Shown: positions 24,301 through 31,285 of the stretch, in pieces
Layout of the letters: each line of letters starts with the position of its first letter
How positions within the stretch are numbered: the stretch's first letter is position 1
From: Peribacillus frigoritolerans
GTDB taxonomy: Bacteria > Bacillota > Bacilli > Bacillales > Bacillaceae
Length of the DNA stretch: 64,000 nucleotides
Assembly (NCBI RefSeq): GCF_004358755.1
Contig: NZ_SMZY01000003.1
Coordinates: forward strand, 62,001 to 126,000
Reading direction: 5' to 3'
Program-made: the position numbers and the translations under genes
Notes under the pieces: generated by a model
The model's input: the letters and a program-made list of their open reading frames with translations, nothing else
Database searches by the model: none
What the model was told of the DNA's origin: nothing

Positions 24301-24554
24301 GATGTCGAGCTGACAACGTTCACTCCATTTAAATTTTGGACTGCCTGTTCAATCGGCTCTGTCACTTTTTCTGCTACTTCTTCCGGTGTAGCACCAGGAT
24401 AGACAGTTGTGACTGTTACGATTGGTGTTGTGATGTTCGGAATGGTCTCAAGCTTCATATTCAACCCTGAGTAAAGTCCTGCAACGGTCACAATAATAGT
24501 AAGAAGCCAAACTGCATATTTGTTTTTCAAAACAAAATTAATGATTTGATTCAT
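21360..24554 (-). CDS. swrC: RND family exporter, SwrC (YerP) type
   Basis: 1064 residues, the length of B. subtilis SwrC. It has an N-terminal helix (NKYAVWLLTIIVTVAG), a large porter domain with VTTVYPGATPEEVAEKVTEP, and two blocks of six membrane helices containing GAMTVAIGRVVDDSIVVIEN, the proton-relay region. A ~55-residue Pro/Ala/Gly/Gln-rich insert (QGQSGMPGQTAPGSEQ) interrupts the first porter domain. SwrC exports surfactin and confers resistance to toxic compounds. ATG 24554 has GGAGG six bases upstream; the open frame upstream to 24680 overlaps the operator and is not coding. Divergent to tetR-type regulator. Confidence 0.9.
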   Translation of the reverse strand: MNQIINFVLKNKYAVWLLTIIVTVAGLYSGLNMKLETIPNITTPIVTVTTVYPGATPEEVAEKVTEPIEQAVQNLNGVNVVSSTSFQNASSIQIEYEFEKDMDKAVEEVKSTVSDLSLPDGVNDSDISRLSINAFPILALSISDDEQSLSDLTALAEDEIVPAIKGLEGVSSVQVSGQQVEEVQFSFKEEKLEEYGLDEETVQNMIKGSDVQIPLGLYTFGEKEQSVIVDGNILTMEDIKNMEIPIMPAGGASVQGQSGMPGQTAPGSEQTPAGSAETKAPAAGQTPPAAQDIELPTVKLSELADIKTVGEAESISRTNGEEAIGLQIVKSADANTVDVANAVKEELDGFEKEYENLKILSTLDQAEPIEESVSTMLSKALFGAVFAIIIILLFLRDIKSTLISVVSIPLSLLIAVLLLKQMDITLNIMTLGAMTVAIGRVVDDSIVVIENIYRRMSLQGEKLKGMSLVREATKEMFVPIMSSTIVTIAVFLPLALVNGVIGELFLPFALTIVFALLASLVVAVTIVPMLAHSLFKKGLYGETAKKHEEHKPGKMTGAYRNILNWSLNHKWITSGLAVLMLVGSLFLVPVIGVSFLPSEEQKLVYATYKPAPGETKDQVEEVVTEAEQLLMDRKDVSLVQFSLGSENPMSPGDSNSAVFFIEYEDDTENFDKEKEKVIEDLQAEAAEGEWAAQDFTQSAGSNEVQFFVYGNQIEDIEPAVGEIEKIMNDNGSFKNVSSSLAESYDEYTLVANQEELSKLGLTAGQIGMELSPQRERPVLTQVEKDGEELNVYLQTEKETYENVNDLTEKTITSPLGKEVKIGDVVTVEEGKTSDTVTRRDGRIYVQVSGELTTDDVAKASAEVQKKVDDLDLPSGVDIDTGGVTEDIQESFTQLGLAMLAAIAIVYLVLVITFGGGLAPFAILFSLPFTVIGALAGLLIAGETISINAMIGALMLIGIVVTNAIVLIDRVIHKEREGLSTRDALLEAGTTRLRPILMTAIATIGALIPLAIGIEGGSGIISKGLGVTVIGGLTSSTLLTLLIVPIVYEMMSKFRRKKTIAVEEE

Positions 24555-24585
24555 GTTGTCCTCCGGCAATTTATATTTATTGACT

Positions 24586-24622
24586 GACTGGTCATAATAA
24601 TTAATAATATAAATGACCAGTC
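24586..24622. promoter_or_regulatory. TetR-type operator between the exporter and its regulator
   Basis: GACTGGTCAT and ATGACCAGTC form a perfect 10-bp inverted repeat separated by 17 AT-rich bases, preceded by a further GACT. The site lies in the exporter leader, about 30 bases before its start, and covers the probable divergent promoter region. Confidence 0.75.
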
Positions 24623-24774
24623 GTTTACAGTCAATTATAAATAACCATTTTAAGCATGAATTATTTGTAAATGTGAACATTCAGTCAGAAACATTCAATT
24701 AAGAACGTTATGCACCAGTCACAACCCATGCATGTTTATATTCTATCTTTACTGTTAAATAAGGAGATTACACG

Positions 24775-25626
24775 ATGAAGGAAAAAGAAAAGCGTATTAT
24801 CGAAGCGGCTATGAGCCTTTTTGCTAAAAAAGGGGTTACTTCGACATCCATACAGGATATTGCGAACGAATGCGAAATTTCTAAAGGGTCATTTTACCTT
24901 TATTTTAAATCGAAGGAAGCTCTCCTGCTTGAAACATTTAAATACCATTTTGAACTGATCCATTCAAAAATGGAGGCTGTGAAAGAGAAAGATTTGGAAC
25001 CGCGGGCACTTTTAATCGCACAGCTTTCCTGCCAGCTGAGTGAGATTAATAAACATAAAGATTTCATCATTATGCAAATGAGAGAAAACGCCATACCCAA
25101 TAATCCTTCAATGGCAGCTTTCATTCAAAAAATGAATGCAGATTCCAACCTTTTTGTTAAAAATGCGCTTCTATCTATTTACGGAGAGTCCATTGAAGAA
25201 TATATCTGGGATGTAAGCACGATCCTTCAGGGAATGATTCATTCATATTTAAAATTCATTATCTTTGAAAAAGCGGAATTGGATTTTGATGAACTTGCTG
25301 CTTTTCTTTTAAACAGGGTGGATGATCTTGCTGCAGGACTGAAAAACTCGCAAGAAAAACCAATCCTTTCAGGTGAAGGCGAGAAAAACATCTTCTCTTT
25401 ATGTTCAGCAATAAGCCATGATGAACTATTAGCGAAAATTGAACACATCAAACATCAGCTATCAGGAGATCTTCAAGTCACACTTGAGGTGATTGAGGCA
25501 GAAATGAAGGAAGATTCACCGCGTATCCCAGTCATACAGGGGATGCTTGCGAACTTAAATCAGGATTCTGCTTTAGCAGAGCTGCAGCAGAGCATAGCTG
25601 CTTATTATCAAATTAAACTATTATAG
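24775..25626 (+). CDS. TetR family regulator, YerO-like
   Basis: 283 residues, longer than the common ~190 for TetR. The N-terminal helix-turn-helix is AAMSLFAKKGVTSTSIQDIA followed by CEISKGSFYLYFKSKEALL. The ligand domain spans ~60-190, and the extra C-terminal ~90 residues look helical. The divergent position and the palindromic operator predict repression of the RND exporter gene, as YerO does for swrC (yerP) in B. subtilis. AAGGAG is nine bases before the ATG. Confidence 0.88.
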   Translation: MKEKEKRIIEAAMSLFAKKGVTSTSIQDIANECEISKGSFYLYFKSKEALLLETFKYHFELIHSKMEAVKEKDLEPRALLIAQLSCQLSEINKHKDFIIMQMRENAIPNNPSMAAFIQKMNADSNLFVKNALLSIYGESIEEYIWDVSTILQGMIHSYLKFIIFEKAELDFDELAAFLLNRVDDLAAGLKNSQEKPILSGEGEKNIFSLCSAISHDELLAKIEHIKHQLSGDLQVTLEVIEAEMKEDSPRIPVIQGMLANLNQDSALAELQQSIAAYYQIKLL

Positions 25627-25653
25627 AAAAAACGTACTTTCTTATTTATCAAG

Positions 25654-25696
25654 AAAAAACGAGAGATCTCTTTTACCAGAAATCTCTCGTTTTTTA
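25654..25696. terminator. Bidirectional terminator between convergent genes
   Basis: AAAAACGAGAGAT/ATCTCTCGTTTTT stem with T runs on both strands, shared by the TetR gene and the kinase-like gene. Confidence 0.88.
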
Positions 25697-26308
25697 TGAT
25701 GGAAATGGAATCAGCTTTTTCTTGTACAGGGCTGCTATAAAATTCATCATGGCAGCAGGAATTTTTTTAGGGAAGTAGGTCTTTCGGTAATATTTATGAA
25801 AAGCCGTTTTCAAATCGTCCCACTGTGTGCAATTTTTTGTTTGGCGGAACCGGGCAACATCAATCATTTTGATCTCGCCCCGATCATTAATGAATATATT
25901 GCGAAGGTGAATATCAGACGGATTCAGTCCTCTTTCTTTAGCGTACATAAGGGCTCTATCAATTTCCGCAATATGCTGATCTGTGATGGATATTCCCATG
26001 CTGACACAATCAAAGAGAGTGCTGCCTTCAATATAGTCAATGACCAAGAAGTTCCCCCCCGCCTCATAAAGATTGGGATAATACTCAATCCCCTGAAGGG
26101 TTCTGTATATTTCTGCTTCTTCCTTTGCAATATGAGTAAAAGAAGGAAAGTACACTTTTAACGCTTTATTCTCATTCGGAAGCTTAAAAACAAATGCGCT
26201 CCGGCCTGCTCCGATGAAGGCTAAAGAAGAGTCATAGCCATGCAGTTTGGCGCGGGTCCCTTTCCCTCCAATTTTGACGCTATCTGCAAATTGCTTATAT
26301 CCTTTCAT
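25694..26308 (-). CDS. Small serine/threonine-kinase-like protein (YrzF type)
   Basis: 204 residues, a shortened protein kinase fold. Visible are the glycine loop FIGAGRSAFVFKL, the ATP lysine in KALKVYF, a hinge LVIDYIEGSTL, the catalytic loop LNPSDIHLRNIFI (D, N) and a DFG equivalent IDVAR. It lacks the large C-lobe helices and resembles B. subtilis YrzF/YbdM-type kinases. Substrates are unknown. An AAGGAGG-type site lies about eight bases before the ATG. Confidence 0.75.
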   Translation of the reverse strand: MKGYKQFADSVKIGGKGTRAKLHGYDSSLAFIGAGRSAFVFKLPNENKALKVYFPSFTHIAKEEAEIYRTLQGIEYYPNLYEAGGNFLVIDYIEGSTLFDCVSMGISITDQHIAEIDRALMYAKERGLNPSDIHLRNIFINDRGEIKMIDVARFRQTKNCTQWDDLKTAFHKYYRKTYFPKKIPAAMMNFIAALYKKKLIPFPS

Positions 26309-26341
26309 CCTGAGAACCTCCTTTCCTCTTTACATCGCTGA

Positions 26342-26788
26342 TTAAGATCCAAGCTGTTCAATTTGATCTAAGATCCCTTTCATATCTGATACAGTTTTGA
26401 CAATTTCAGAATCCTCAAGAAGCTGAATGTTCCAATCTCCGTTTTCAATTTGCTCCAAAGCAGAATCAATTCCGCTTTCAAGGGATTCGCTGTAGCTGAC
26501 CAGCTGATTATGGGCATCCAGAGCAATCTCCGGTGCTTCCGCTTCTTTAAATGTATTTATTTCTTCTTTCATATCATTTAAACTCTGCGCAAGCTCAGCT
26601 CTGGCTTCCTCATTATTTACAGCCTCTTCAGCAAGTGCCGGCAGCTCTTCAGCAAATGCACTTGCCTCATTGATATAGTCCTTTGTATCATTTGCATACT
26701 CAAGAGAAGAGTTCACACCTTCAAGTAAAGAACACCCGCTTAGAAACACTAATGACAAAACAGCCAATACTTTAAACATTTTCATCAT
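26342..26788 (-). CDS. DUF6376-like lipoprotein
   Basis: 148 residues. A lipobox LSGCSLLEGVN follows a hydrophobic signal, so it is membrane-anchored on the outside. The mature part is acidic and helical (YANDTKDYINEASAFAEELP, IDSALEQIENGD). Three ATGs in a row allow starts at 26791, 26788 or 26785; 26788 has AGGAG seven bases upstream. Function unknown. The gene lies directly upstream of the kinase-like gene (gap ~35 bases) and may be co-transcribed. Confidence 0.72.
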   Translation of the reverse strand: MMKMFKVLAVLSLVFLSGCSLLEGVNSSLEYANDTKDYINEASAFAEELPALAEEAVNNEEARAELAQSLNDMKEEINTFKEAEAPEIALDAHNQLVSYSESLESGIDSALEQIENGDWNIQLLEDSEIVKTVSDMKGILDQIEQLGS

Positions 26789-26821
26789 CATACAGCTCCT
26801 TTAGGTTTATTTTTATAAAAA

Positions 26822-26865
26822 ATAAAAGACGTCAGATCCAATTACTTGGTCATAACGTCTTTTTA
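26822..26865 (-). terminator. Terminator upstream of the lipoprotein gene
   Basis: AAAAGACG/CGTCTTTT stem with an interior loop. It ends the transcript coming from the small genes at 26863-27360. Confidence 0.65.
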
Positions 26866-27024
26866 CGAAAGAGACTTCACCAAATAATCGGCAAAGGTCT
26901 CGCTAACAGCATCGCTGCCGGCAAAGCCGGGGAACATTCCCGTAATGACGACTTTGCTGTTAAAGCTACTCCCCTTTAAGGAAGAAATATTTAAGTTACT
27001 TTTATTATACAATCTGGCAAGCAT
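26863..27024 (-). CDS. Possible 53-residue gene or C-terminal gene fragment
   Basis: An open frame from ATG 27024 to TAA 26863 reads MLARLYNKSNLNISSLKGSS then FNSKVVITGMFPGFAGSDA and VSETFADYLVKSLS. The composition looks protein-like. There is no good ribosome binding site; the frame is open back to the stop codon of the upstream 27046 gene. It may be a real short gene read with that gene, or the tail of a lost one. I do not recognise it. Confidence 0.4.
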   Translation of the reverse strand: MLARLYNKSNLNISSLKGSSFNSKVVITGMFPGFAGSDAVSETFADYLVKSLS

Positions 27025-27045
27025 CGAGGTCAATTTTAGAGCTTT

Positions 27046-27360
27046 TTATTTTCCTTGGCTAATAGAAATTTTTTTGTTCATTACAAAATAAAAGCCGGCT
27101 GTTTTGATATCACGGACGACACTGTGCAGCCCCTCTTCCTCAAGCTTTGAAAATATGCGATCAGCGTTTAACACGTCAAAACTCAGCATCTCTTCTTTAT
27201 TCAACCCTGAGATCCGGATATCATCCAATAGATGATCGAATTCTTCATCAGCAAACACATTAATGCCAACTTCATATGCTACAGCTCCCGTATCAGAACC
27301 GTCAAGATTAATTTCTTCCGATTTTAAATACCAAAAGTCATAATAAATGATGTCTGTCAT
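27046..27360 (-). CDS. Hypothetical acidic protein, 104 residues
   Basis: Starts MTDIIYYDFWYLKSEEIN at ATG 27360 with GGGAGG seven bases upstream (a TTG at 27378 is too far). It is a soluble acidic protein with INVFADEEFDHLLDDIRISG and a C-terminal AGFYFVMNKKISISQGK. No signal or membrane helix. Family not recognised. A short ORF follows 21 bases downstream. Confidence 0.65.
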   Translation of the reverse strand: MTDIIYYDFWYLKSEEINLDGSDTGAVAYEVGINVFADEEFDHLLDDIRISGLNKEEMLSFDVLNADRIFSKLEEEGLHSVVRDIKTAGFYFVMNKKISISQGK

Positions 27361-27424
27361 GTTTTTTCCTCCCGTCAATTAAGCAGATAGTCTTTATTGT
27401 ATCAAAAACCGGGTCTTCATGTAA

Positions 27425-27456
27425 AAATGGCCTATTCATCAAGTGAATAGGCCATT
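27425..27456 (-). terminator. Terminator of the fru operon
   Basis: AATGGCCTATTCA/TGAATAGGCCATT stem, followed by T residues on the minus strand. Confidence 0.88.
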
Positions 27457-27459
27457 CGT

Positions 27460-29328
27460 TTATTCTTTCACTTCTTTTTTCATAAACCCGACCATGACTG
27501 CTGTGATCAGTGATCCAATCAAGATCGCTGCTACATATAACAATGGATTTCCATCAACAATCGGGATAACAAATGCTCCCCCGTGGGGTGCGCGAAGTCC
27601 AATGCCAAAAATCATCGTAAGCGCTCCTGCTGCCGCAGATCCGATAACCGCAGCCGGGATAACACGCGCCGGGTCTGCCGCTGCAAACGGAATGGCTCCC
27701 TCAGTGATAAAGGATGCTCCCATCACGTAATTGGTTTTTCCCGCTTCACGCTCCGCTTTTGTAAACTTCTTTTTAAAGAAAGTTGTAGAAAGAGCAAGTC
27801 CAAGCGGAGGCACCATTCCTCCAGCCATAATAGCTGCATGCGGTGCAAAGTTGCCTGCGTCAATCATGGCAATCCCGAATGTAAAGGCCGCTTTGTTGAT
27901 TGGCCCGCCCATATCTACAGCCATCATTCCGCCTAAAATCAAACCGAGCAGCACAAGATTTCCGGTTCCCATGCCTTTAAGCCAAACGGTCAATCCATCA
28001 TTTAATGCTTTCACTGGTTCAATAATAATAAACATCATAATCAGACCTGTCAGCAAAATGCCGAACAGAGGATAAAGCAGTACAGGCTTAATGCCTTCAA
28101 GAGAATTCGGCAGACCGCTGAATGCTTTCTTAAGACCGACAACTAAATAACCTGCGAGGAAACCTGCGATTAATCCGCCAAGGAAACCAGCTCCCCCTGT
28201 AGCTGCCATAAGACCGCCAACCATACCTGGTGCAAATCCCGGCCGGTCCGCAATACTCATTGCAATAAATCCAGCTAAGACAGGAATCATGAGATAAAAG
28301 GCATTGCCGCCCCCAATTGTGCTTAATGCCTCAGCTATAGGATGATAGGATGGGTCGTTTGGATCTGCTGCTTTAATTCCAAAAACAAAGGAAAGCGCAA
28401 TGAGGATTCCTCCGCCAACGACAAACGGCAGCATGTTTGATACACCATTCATGAGGTGCTTATAAAAACCGCTTCTTCCTGTTTTAGGTGAGTCAGCTGT
28501 TTTCTTCTCACCGCTGCTTTTATAAACAGGCGCATCTTGATCCAGCGCTTTTTGAATCAATTCCTGAGGCTTTCTGATTCCTTGAGCAACAGGCACTTGA
28601 ATCACATGCTTGCCTGCGAAACGATCCATTTCCACCTGCTTGTCAGCAGCTACGATAATCGCTTCTGCTTCTGCAATGTCTTCAGCCGTCAAACCATTTT
28701 TAATTCCGCCGGATCCATTTGTTTCAACCTTGATGCTTACGCCCATCTCTTTCGCTTTTGCCTTAAGGGCATCTGCAGCCATATAAGTGTGTGCAATTCC
28801 AGTAGGACATGCTGTGACAGCAAGGATTTTCTTGCCTGAAGCGGATGATGCAGGTTCTTCTTCTGCTTCCATCTCTTTTTCTTTCTTATCAATCGCAGCG
28901 AGAACTTCTTCTTTTGAAGCCGCCTCATCAAGCTTCTTTTTAAAAGCCGGATCCATTAAAAAACTTGAAAGTCTGGAAAGCGTTTGCAAATGTTCATTGT
29001 TTGCTCCTTCAGAAGCGGCAATCATGAAAAACAAATGAGCATTCTGGCCGTCGAGAGATTCATAGTCTATGCCTTTTACAGAGCGGCCAAATGCAATCGC
29101 AGGTACGGATACTGCACTTGTTTTTGCATGAGGAATGGCAATCCCTTCACCGATTCCTGTCGTGCTCTGCTCTTCCCTTGCCAAAATCGCTGTTTTATAC
29201 TCTTCTTTATTTTTAAGCTTGCCTGCACGGTCAAGTGCCTCAATGATTTCGTCGATAACAGCTGCTTTTGATTGTGCATTCAGGTCAAGGATAATCGTAT
29301 CGCTTGTTAATAAATCTGTAATCTTCAT
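27460..29328 (-). CDS. fruA: PTS fructose transporter subunit IIABC
   Basis: 622 residues. Domains in order: IIA (~1-150) with phospho-histidine in GIAIPHAKTSAV; IIB (~165-265) with phospho-cysteine in VTACPTGIAHTYMAADAL; IIC (~290-620) with about nine helices including FVVGGGILIALSFVFGI and GGPINKAAFTFGIAMIDAG. It imports fructose while phosphorylating it to fructose-1-phosphate. It is the last gene of the fruRKA operon, 24 bases after fruK, before a strong terminator. Confidence 0.95.
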   Translation of the reverse strand: MKITDLLTSDTIILDLNAQSKAAVIDEIIEALDRAGKLKNKEEYKTAILAREEQSTTGIGEGIAIPHAKTSAVSVPAIAFGRSVKGIDYESLDGQNAHLFFMIAASEGANNEHLQTLSRLSSFLMDPAFKKKLDEAASKEEVLAAIDKKEKEMEAEEEPASSASGKKILAVTACPTGIAHTYMAADALKAKAKEMGVSIKVETNGSGGIKNGLTAEDIAEAEAIIVAADKQVEMDRFAGKHVIQVPVAQGIRKPQELIQKALDQDAPVYKSSGEKKTADSPKTGRSGFYKHLMNGVSNMLPFVVGGGILIALSFVFGIKAADPNDPSYHPIAEALSTIGGGNAFYLMIPVLAGFIAMSIADRPGFAPGMVGGLMAATGGAGFLGGLIAGFLAGYLVVGLKKAFSGLPNSLEGIKPVLLYPLFGILLTGLIMMFIIIEPVKALNDGLTVWLKGMGTGNLVLLGLILGGMMAVDMGGPINKAAFTFGIAMIDAGNFAPHAAIMAGGMVPPLGLALSTTFFKKKFTKAEREAGKTNYVMGASFITEGAIPFAAADPARVIPAAVIGSAAAGALTMIFGIGLRAPHGGAFVIPIVDGNPLLYVAAILIGSLITAVMVGFMKKEVKE

Positions 29329-29352
29329 TTTTCTTCCCCCTTCAATGAATAT

Positions 29353-30264
29353 CTAAATCTCATTGACTTTCACTTCATTTATGAGCTTTGCTGCAAATTC
29401 CTTATCCGTTAAATCTTCTGAGAAAGCAGTTGCGCTTCCGGTGGCAACACCCTGTTTAAAGGCTTTCTTATAATCACCATGTTCTTTGTATCCTGCAATG
29501 AAGCCTGCAACAACTGAATCTCCCGCGCCAACTGAATTTTTCACTTTTCCTGATGGTACATTTGCAAAAAGTGCTCCGTGCTGATTGATGAATATGGCGC
29601 CTTTTTCTGCCATTGAAACAATCACATTCTGCACGCCCTCTTCAAGCAGTTTCTTCCCATAATGAACAGCTTCTTCAGTGCTGCTGATCTGAGTATCGAA
29701 AAGTTCGCCTAATTCATGATGATTTGGCTTGATGAGAAATGGTTTGCTTTGGAATGTGCTTCTTAAAGCATTGCCTGATGCATCAATGACAACTTTCACA
29801 CCATTTTTTAAACATGTATCAGCGATTTCTTTGTAAAAGCTTTCGTCAAGAGCGGATGGAATGCTCCCTGCTAAAACAAGTACGTCCCCGGTGTTCAATT
29901 CACTAATTTTACCAAGCAATGCAAGGTTCTGTTCTTTTGTAATCTGAGGGCCCTGGCCATTGATTTCTGTCTCTTTAGCCGATTTAAGCTTGACGTTAAT
30001 TCTTGTATGATCTGAGACACTGATAAAATCATGTGTAATTTCCTCTGATGAGAGAAATTCTTTAATGAACTCGCCTGTAAATCCGCCTGCAAAGCCAAGG
30101 GCTGTGCTTTCTGTTCCAAGTCGTTTCAGAACTCTTGAAACATTGATGCCTTTACCGCCCGGATAAACGTTTGCGCTCTCCGTGCGATTGAGGTGCCCCT
30201 CTTTAAAATCGTTTACCTTCACGACATAATCGATGGAAGGGTTCAGCGTACATGTATAAATCAT
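29353..30264 (-). CDS. fruK: 1-phosphofructokinase
   Basis: 303 residues of the PfkB family. It begins IYTCTLNPSIDYVVKV, has the sugar-binding GGKGINVSRVLKRLG motif, and the catalytic VGAGDSVVAGFIAGY motif with its aspartate. It converts fructose-1-phosphate to fructose-1,6-bisphosphate. Its start codon overlaps the stop of fruR by four bases (ATGA), indicating translational coupling; fruA follows. Confidence 0.95.
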   Translation of the reverse strand: MIYTCTLNPSIDYVVKVNDFKEGHLNRTESANVYPGGKGINVSRVLKRLGTESTALGFAGGFTGEFIKEFLSSEEITHDFISVSDHTRINVKLKSAKETEINGQGPQITKEQNLALLGKISELNTGDVLVLAGSIPSALDESFYKEIADTCLKNGVKVVIDASGNALRSTFQSKPFLIKPNHHELGELFDTQISSTEEAVHYGKKLLEEGVQNVIVSMAEKGAIFINQHGALFANVPSGKVKNSVGAGDSVVAGFIAGYKEHGDYKKAFKQGVATGSATAFSEDLTDKEFAAKLINEVKVNEI

Positions 30265-31013
30265 GCTGTCACAACCTTTATCTCTGTCTTTTCCTTAAAA
30301 TCATAAGCGGTGTCTTCATCCAGTTCGTTCGTAATCACCGCTGCTTCATGCAGGCCGGCAATTTTAGAGAACGAAATTTCATTGAATTTTGTATCATCTG
30401 CAAGAATATAAGCTTCTTGAGACAGTGTGATGGCAAGCCTTTTGATTGCGGCTTCCTCTGGATCCGGGGTTGTAAAACCTGCTTCCGGATGAATGCCGTT
30501 TACACCCATAAAACATTTATCAAATCTGTATGCGTTAATCCCTGACTGTGCTGCACTGCCTACTAGCGCTCTTGTTTTCGGCTTTACAATCCCTCCAATC
30601 AGGTAAGTGGGAATTTGATTTTCAAGCAGCATTTCAAGATGTGAAACGCCATTTGTGACGACCGTTATTTCTTTTTCTTTTAAATAAGGAATCATTTGCA
30701 TAGTTGTTGTACCTGCGTCGATGTATATGCTGTCTCCGTTTTTTACAAGCTCTGCTGCATATTTGGCAATTCGTTCTTTTTCAGCAGCATTTTGTGATGA
30801 CTTTTCAGTAACACTGAGTTCTTCTCCCTTTTGATGAAAAAGAGAAGCACCTCCGTGAACCCGCTTTAATTTTTTCTCTTTTTGGAGCTGGCTTAAATCT
30901 CTTCGGATGGTTGATTCTGAAGAAGATGTGGCATCAACTAATTCCTGTATCGTTGCGACCTGCTTTTCACCAAGTACCTTGATGATGATCCGGTGCCGTT
31001 CTGGCGTAATCAT
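30261..31013 (-). CDS. fruR: DeoR family fructose operon repressor
   Basis: 250 residues. The N-terminal DeoR helix-turn-helix is ERHRIIIKVLGEKQVATIQE followed by SSSESTIRRDLSQLQKEKKL. The C-terminal sensor domain has IYIDAGTTTMQMIPYL and FMGVNGIHPEAGFTTPDPEE. Homologues respond to fructose-1-phosphate. It is the first gene of fruRKA, with GAGGTGA before the ATG. Confidence 0.93.
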   Translation of the reverse strand: MITPERHRIIIKVLGEKQVATIQELVDATSSSESTIRRDLSQLQKEKKLKRVHGGASLFHQKGEELSVTEKSSQNAAEKERIAKYAAELVKNGDSIYIDAGTTTMQMIPYLKEKEITVVTNGVSHLEMLLENQIPTYLIGGIVKPKTRALVGSAAQSGINAYRFDKCFMGVNGIHPEAGFTTPDPEEAAIKRLAITLSQEAYILADDTKFNEISFSKIAGLHEAAVITNELDEDTAYDFKEKTEIKVVTA

Positions 31014-31066
31014 TCAGTCACCTCCAGCTAATCGTTCTTTTTGCCTAAAATCTTTATCTTGAGTTT

Positions 31067-31095
31067 ATTCTAACGTAAGCCCTTTCATAAATCAA
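31067..31095 (-). promoter_or_regulatory. fruR promoter with repeated TGATT-type motifs
   Basis: On the minus strand, TTGATT and TAGAAT are separated by 17 bases. Upstream of and across the promoter are several TGATTGAA, TGACTGATTTTGAAA and GGTTGATTTATGAAA segments. These are candidate FruR half-sites and would support autorepression. Confidence 0.65.
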
Positions 31096-31249
31096 CCAAA
31101 AACTTTCAAAATCAGTCATTATTAATCATGAATTCTATTATTCAATCAAAAACAGTCAATAGTTCGTTGATTTTCTCTTTTGTCTTCCAGGTGAATCCCA
31201 AATAGAATGTCATACGCACGCGTGTACTTTCCCTTAACCTTTTCAAAGC

Positions 31250-31285
31250 AAAAAAAGACCATCTGATTAAATCAGACAGTCTCAT
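31250..31285 (-). terminator. Terminator after the BmrA-type ABC exporter gene
   Basis: GACCATCTGATT/AATCAGACAGTC stem, overlapping the final codons, with a T run on the minus strand. Confidence 0.8.

Noticed and set aside
24555-24680. N-terminal extension of the SwrC-type protein
   Set aside because: The open frame continues upstream, but it covers the palindromic operator, has no family similarity, and the internal ATG at 24554 has a proper ribosome binding site and gives the family length.
27443-28075. Plus-strand open frames opposite fruA
   Set aside because: They mirror the codon periodicity of fruA in other frames, lack ribosome binding sites and resemble no protein.
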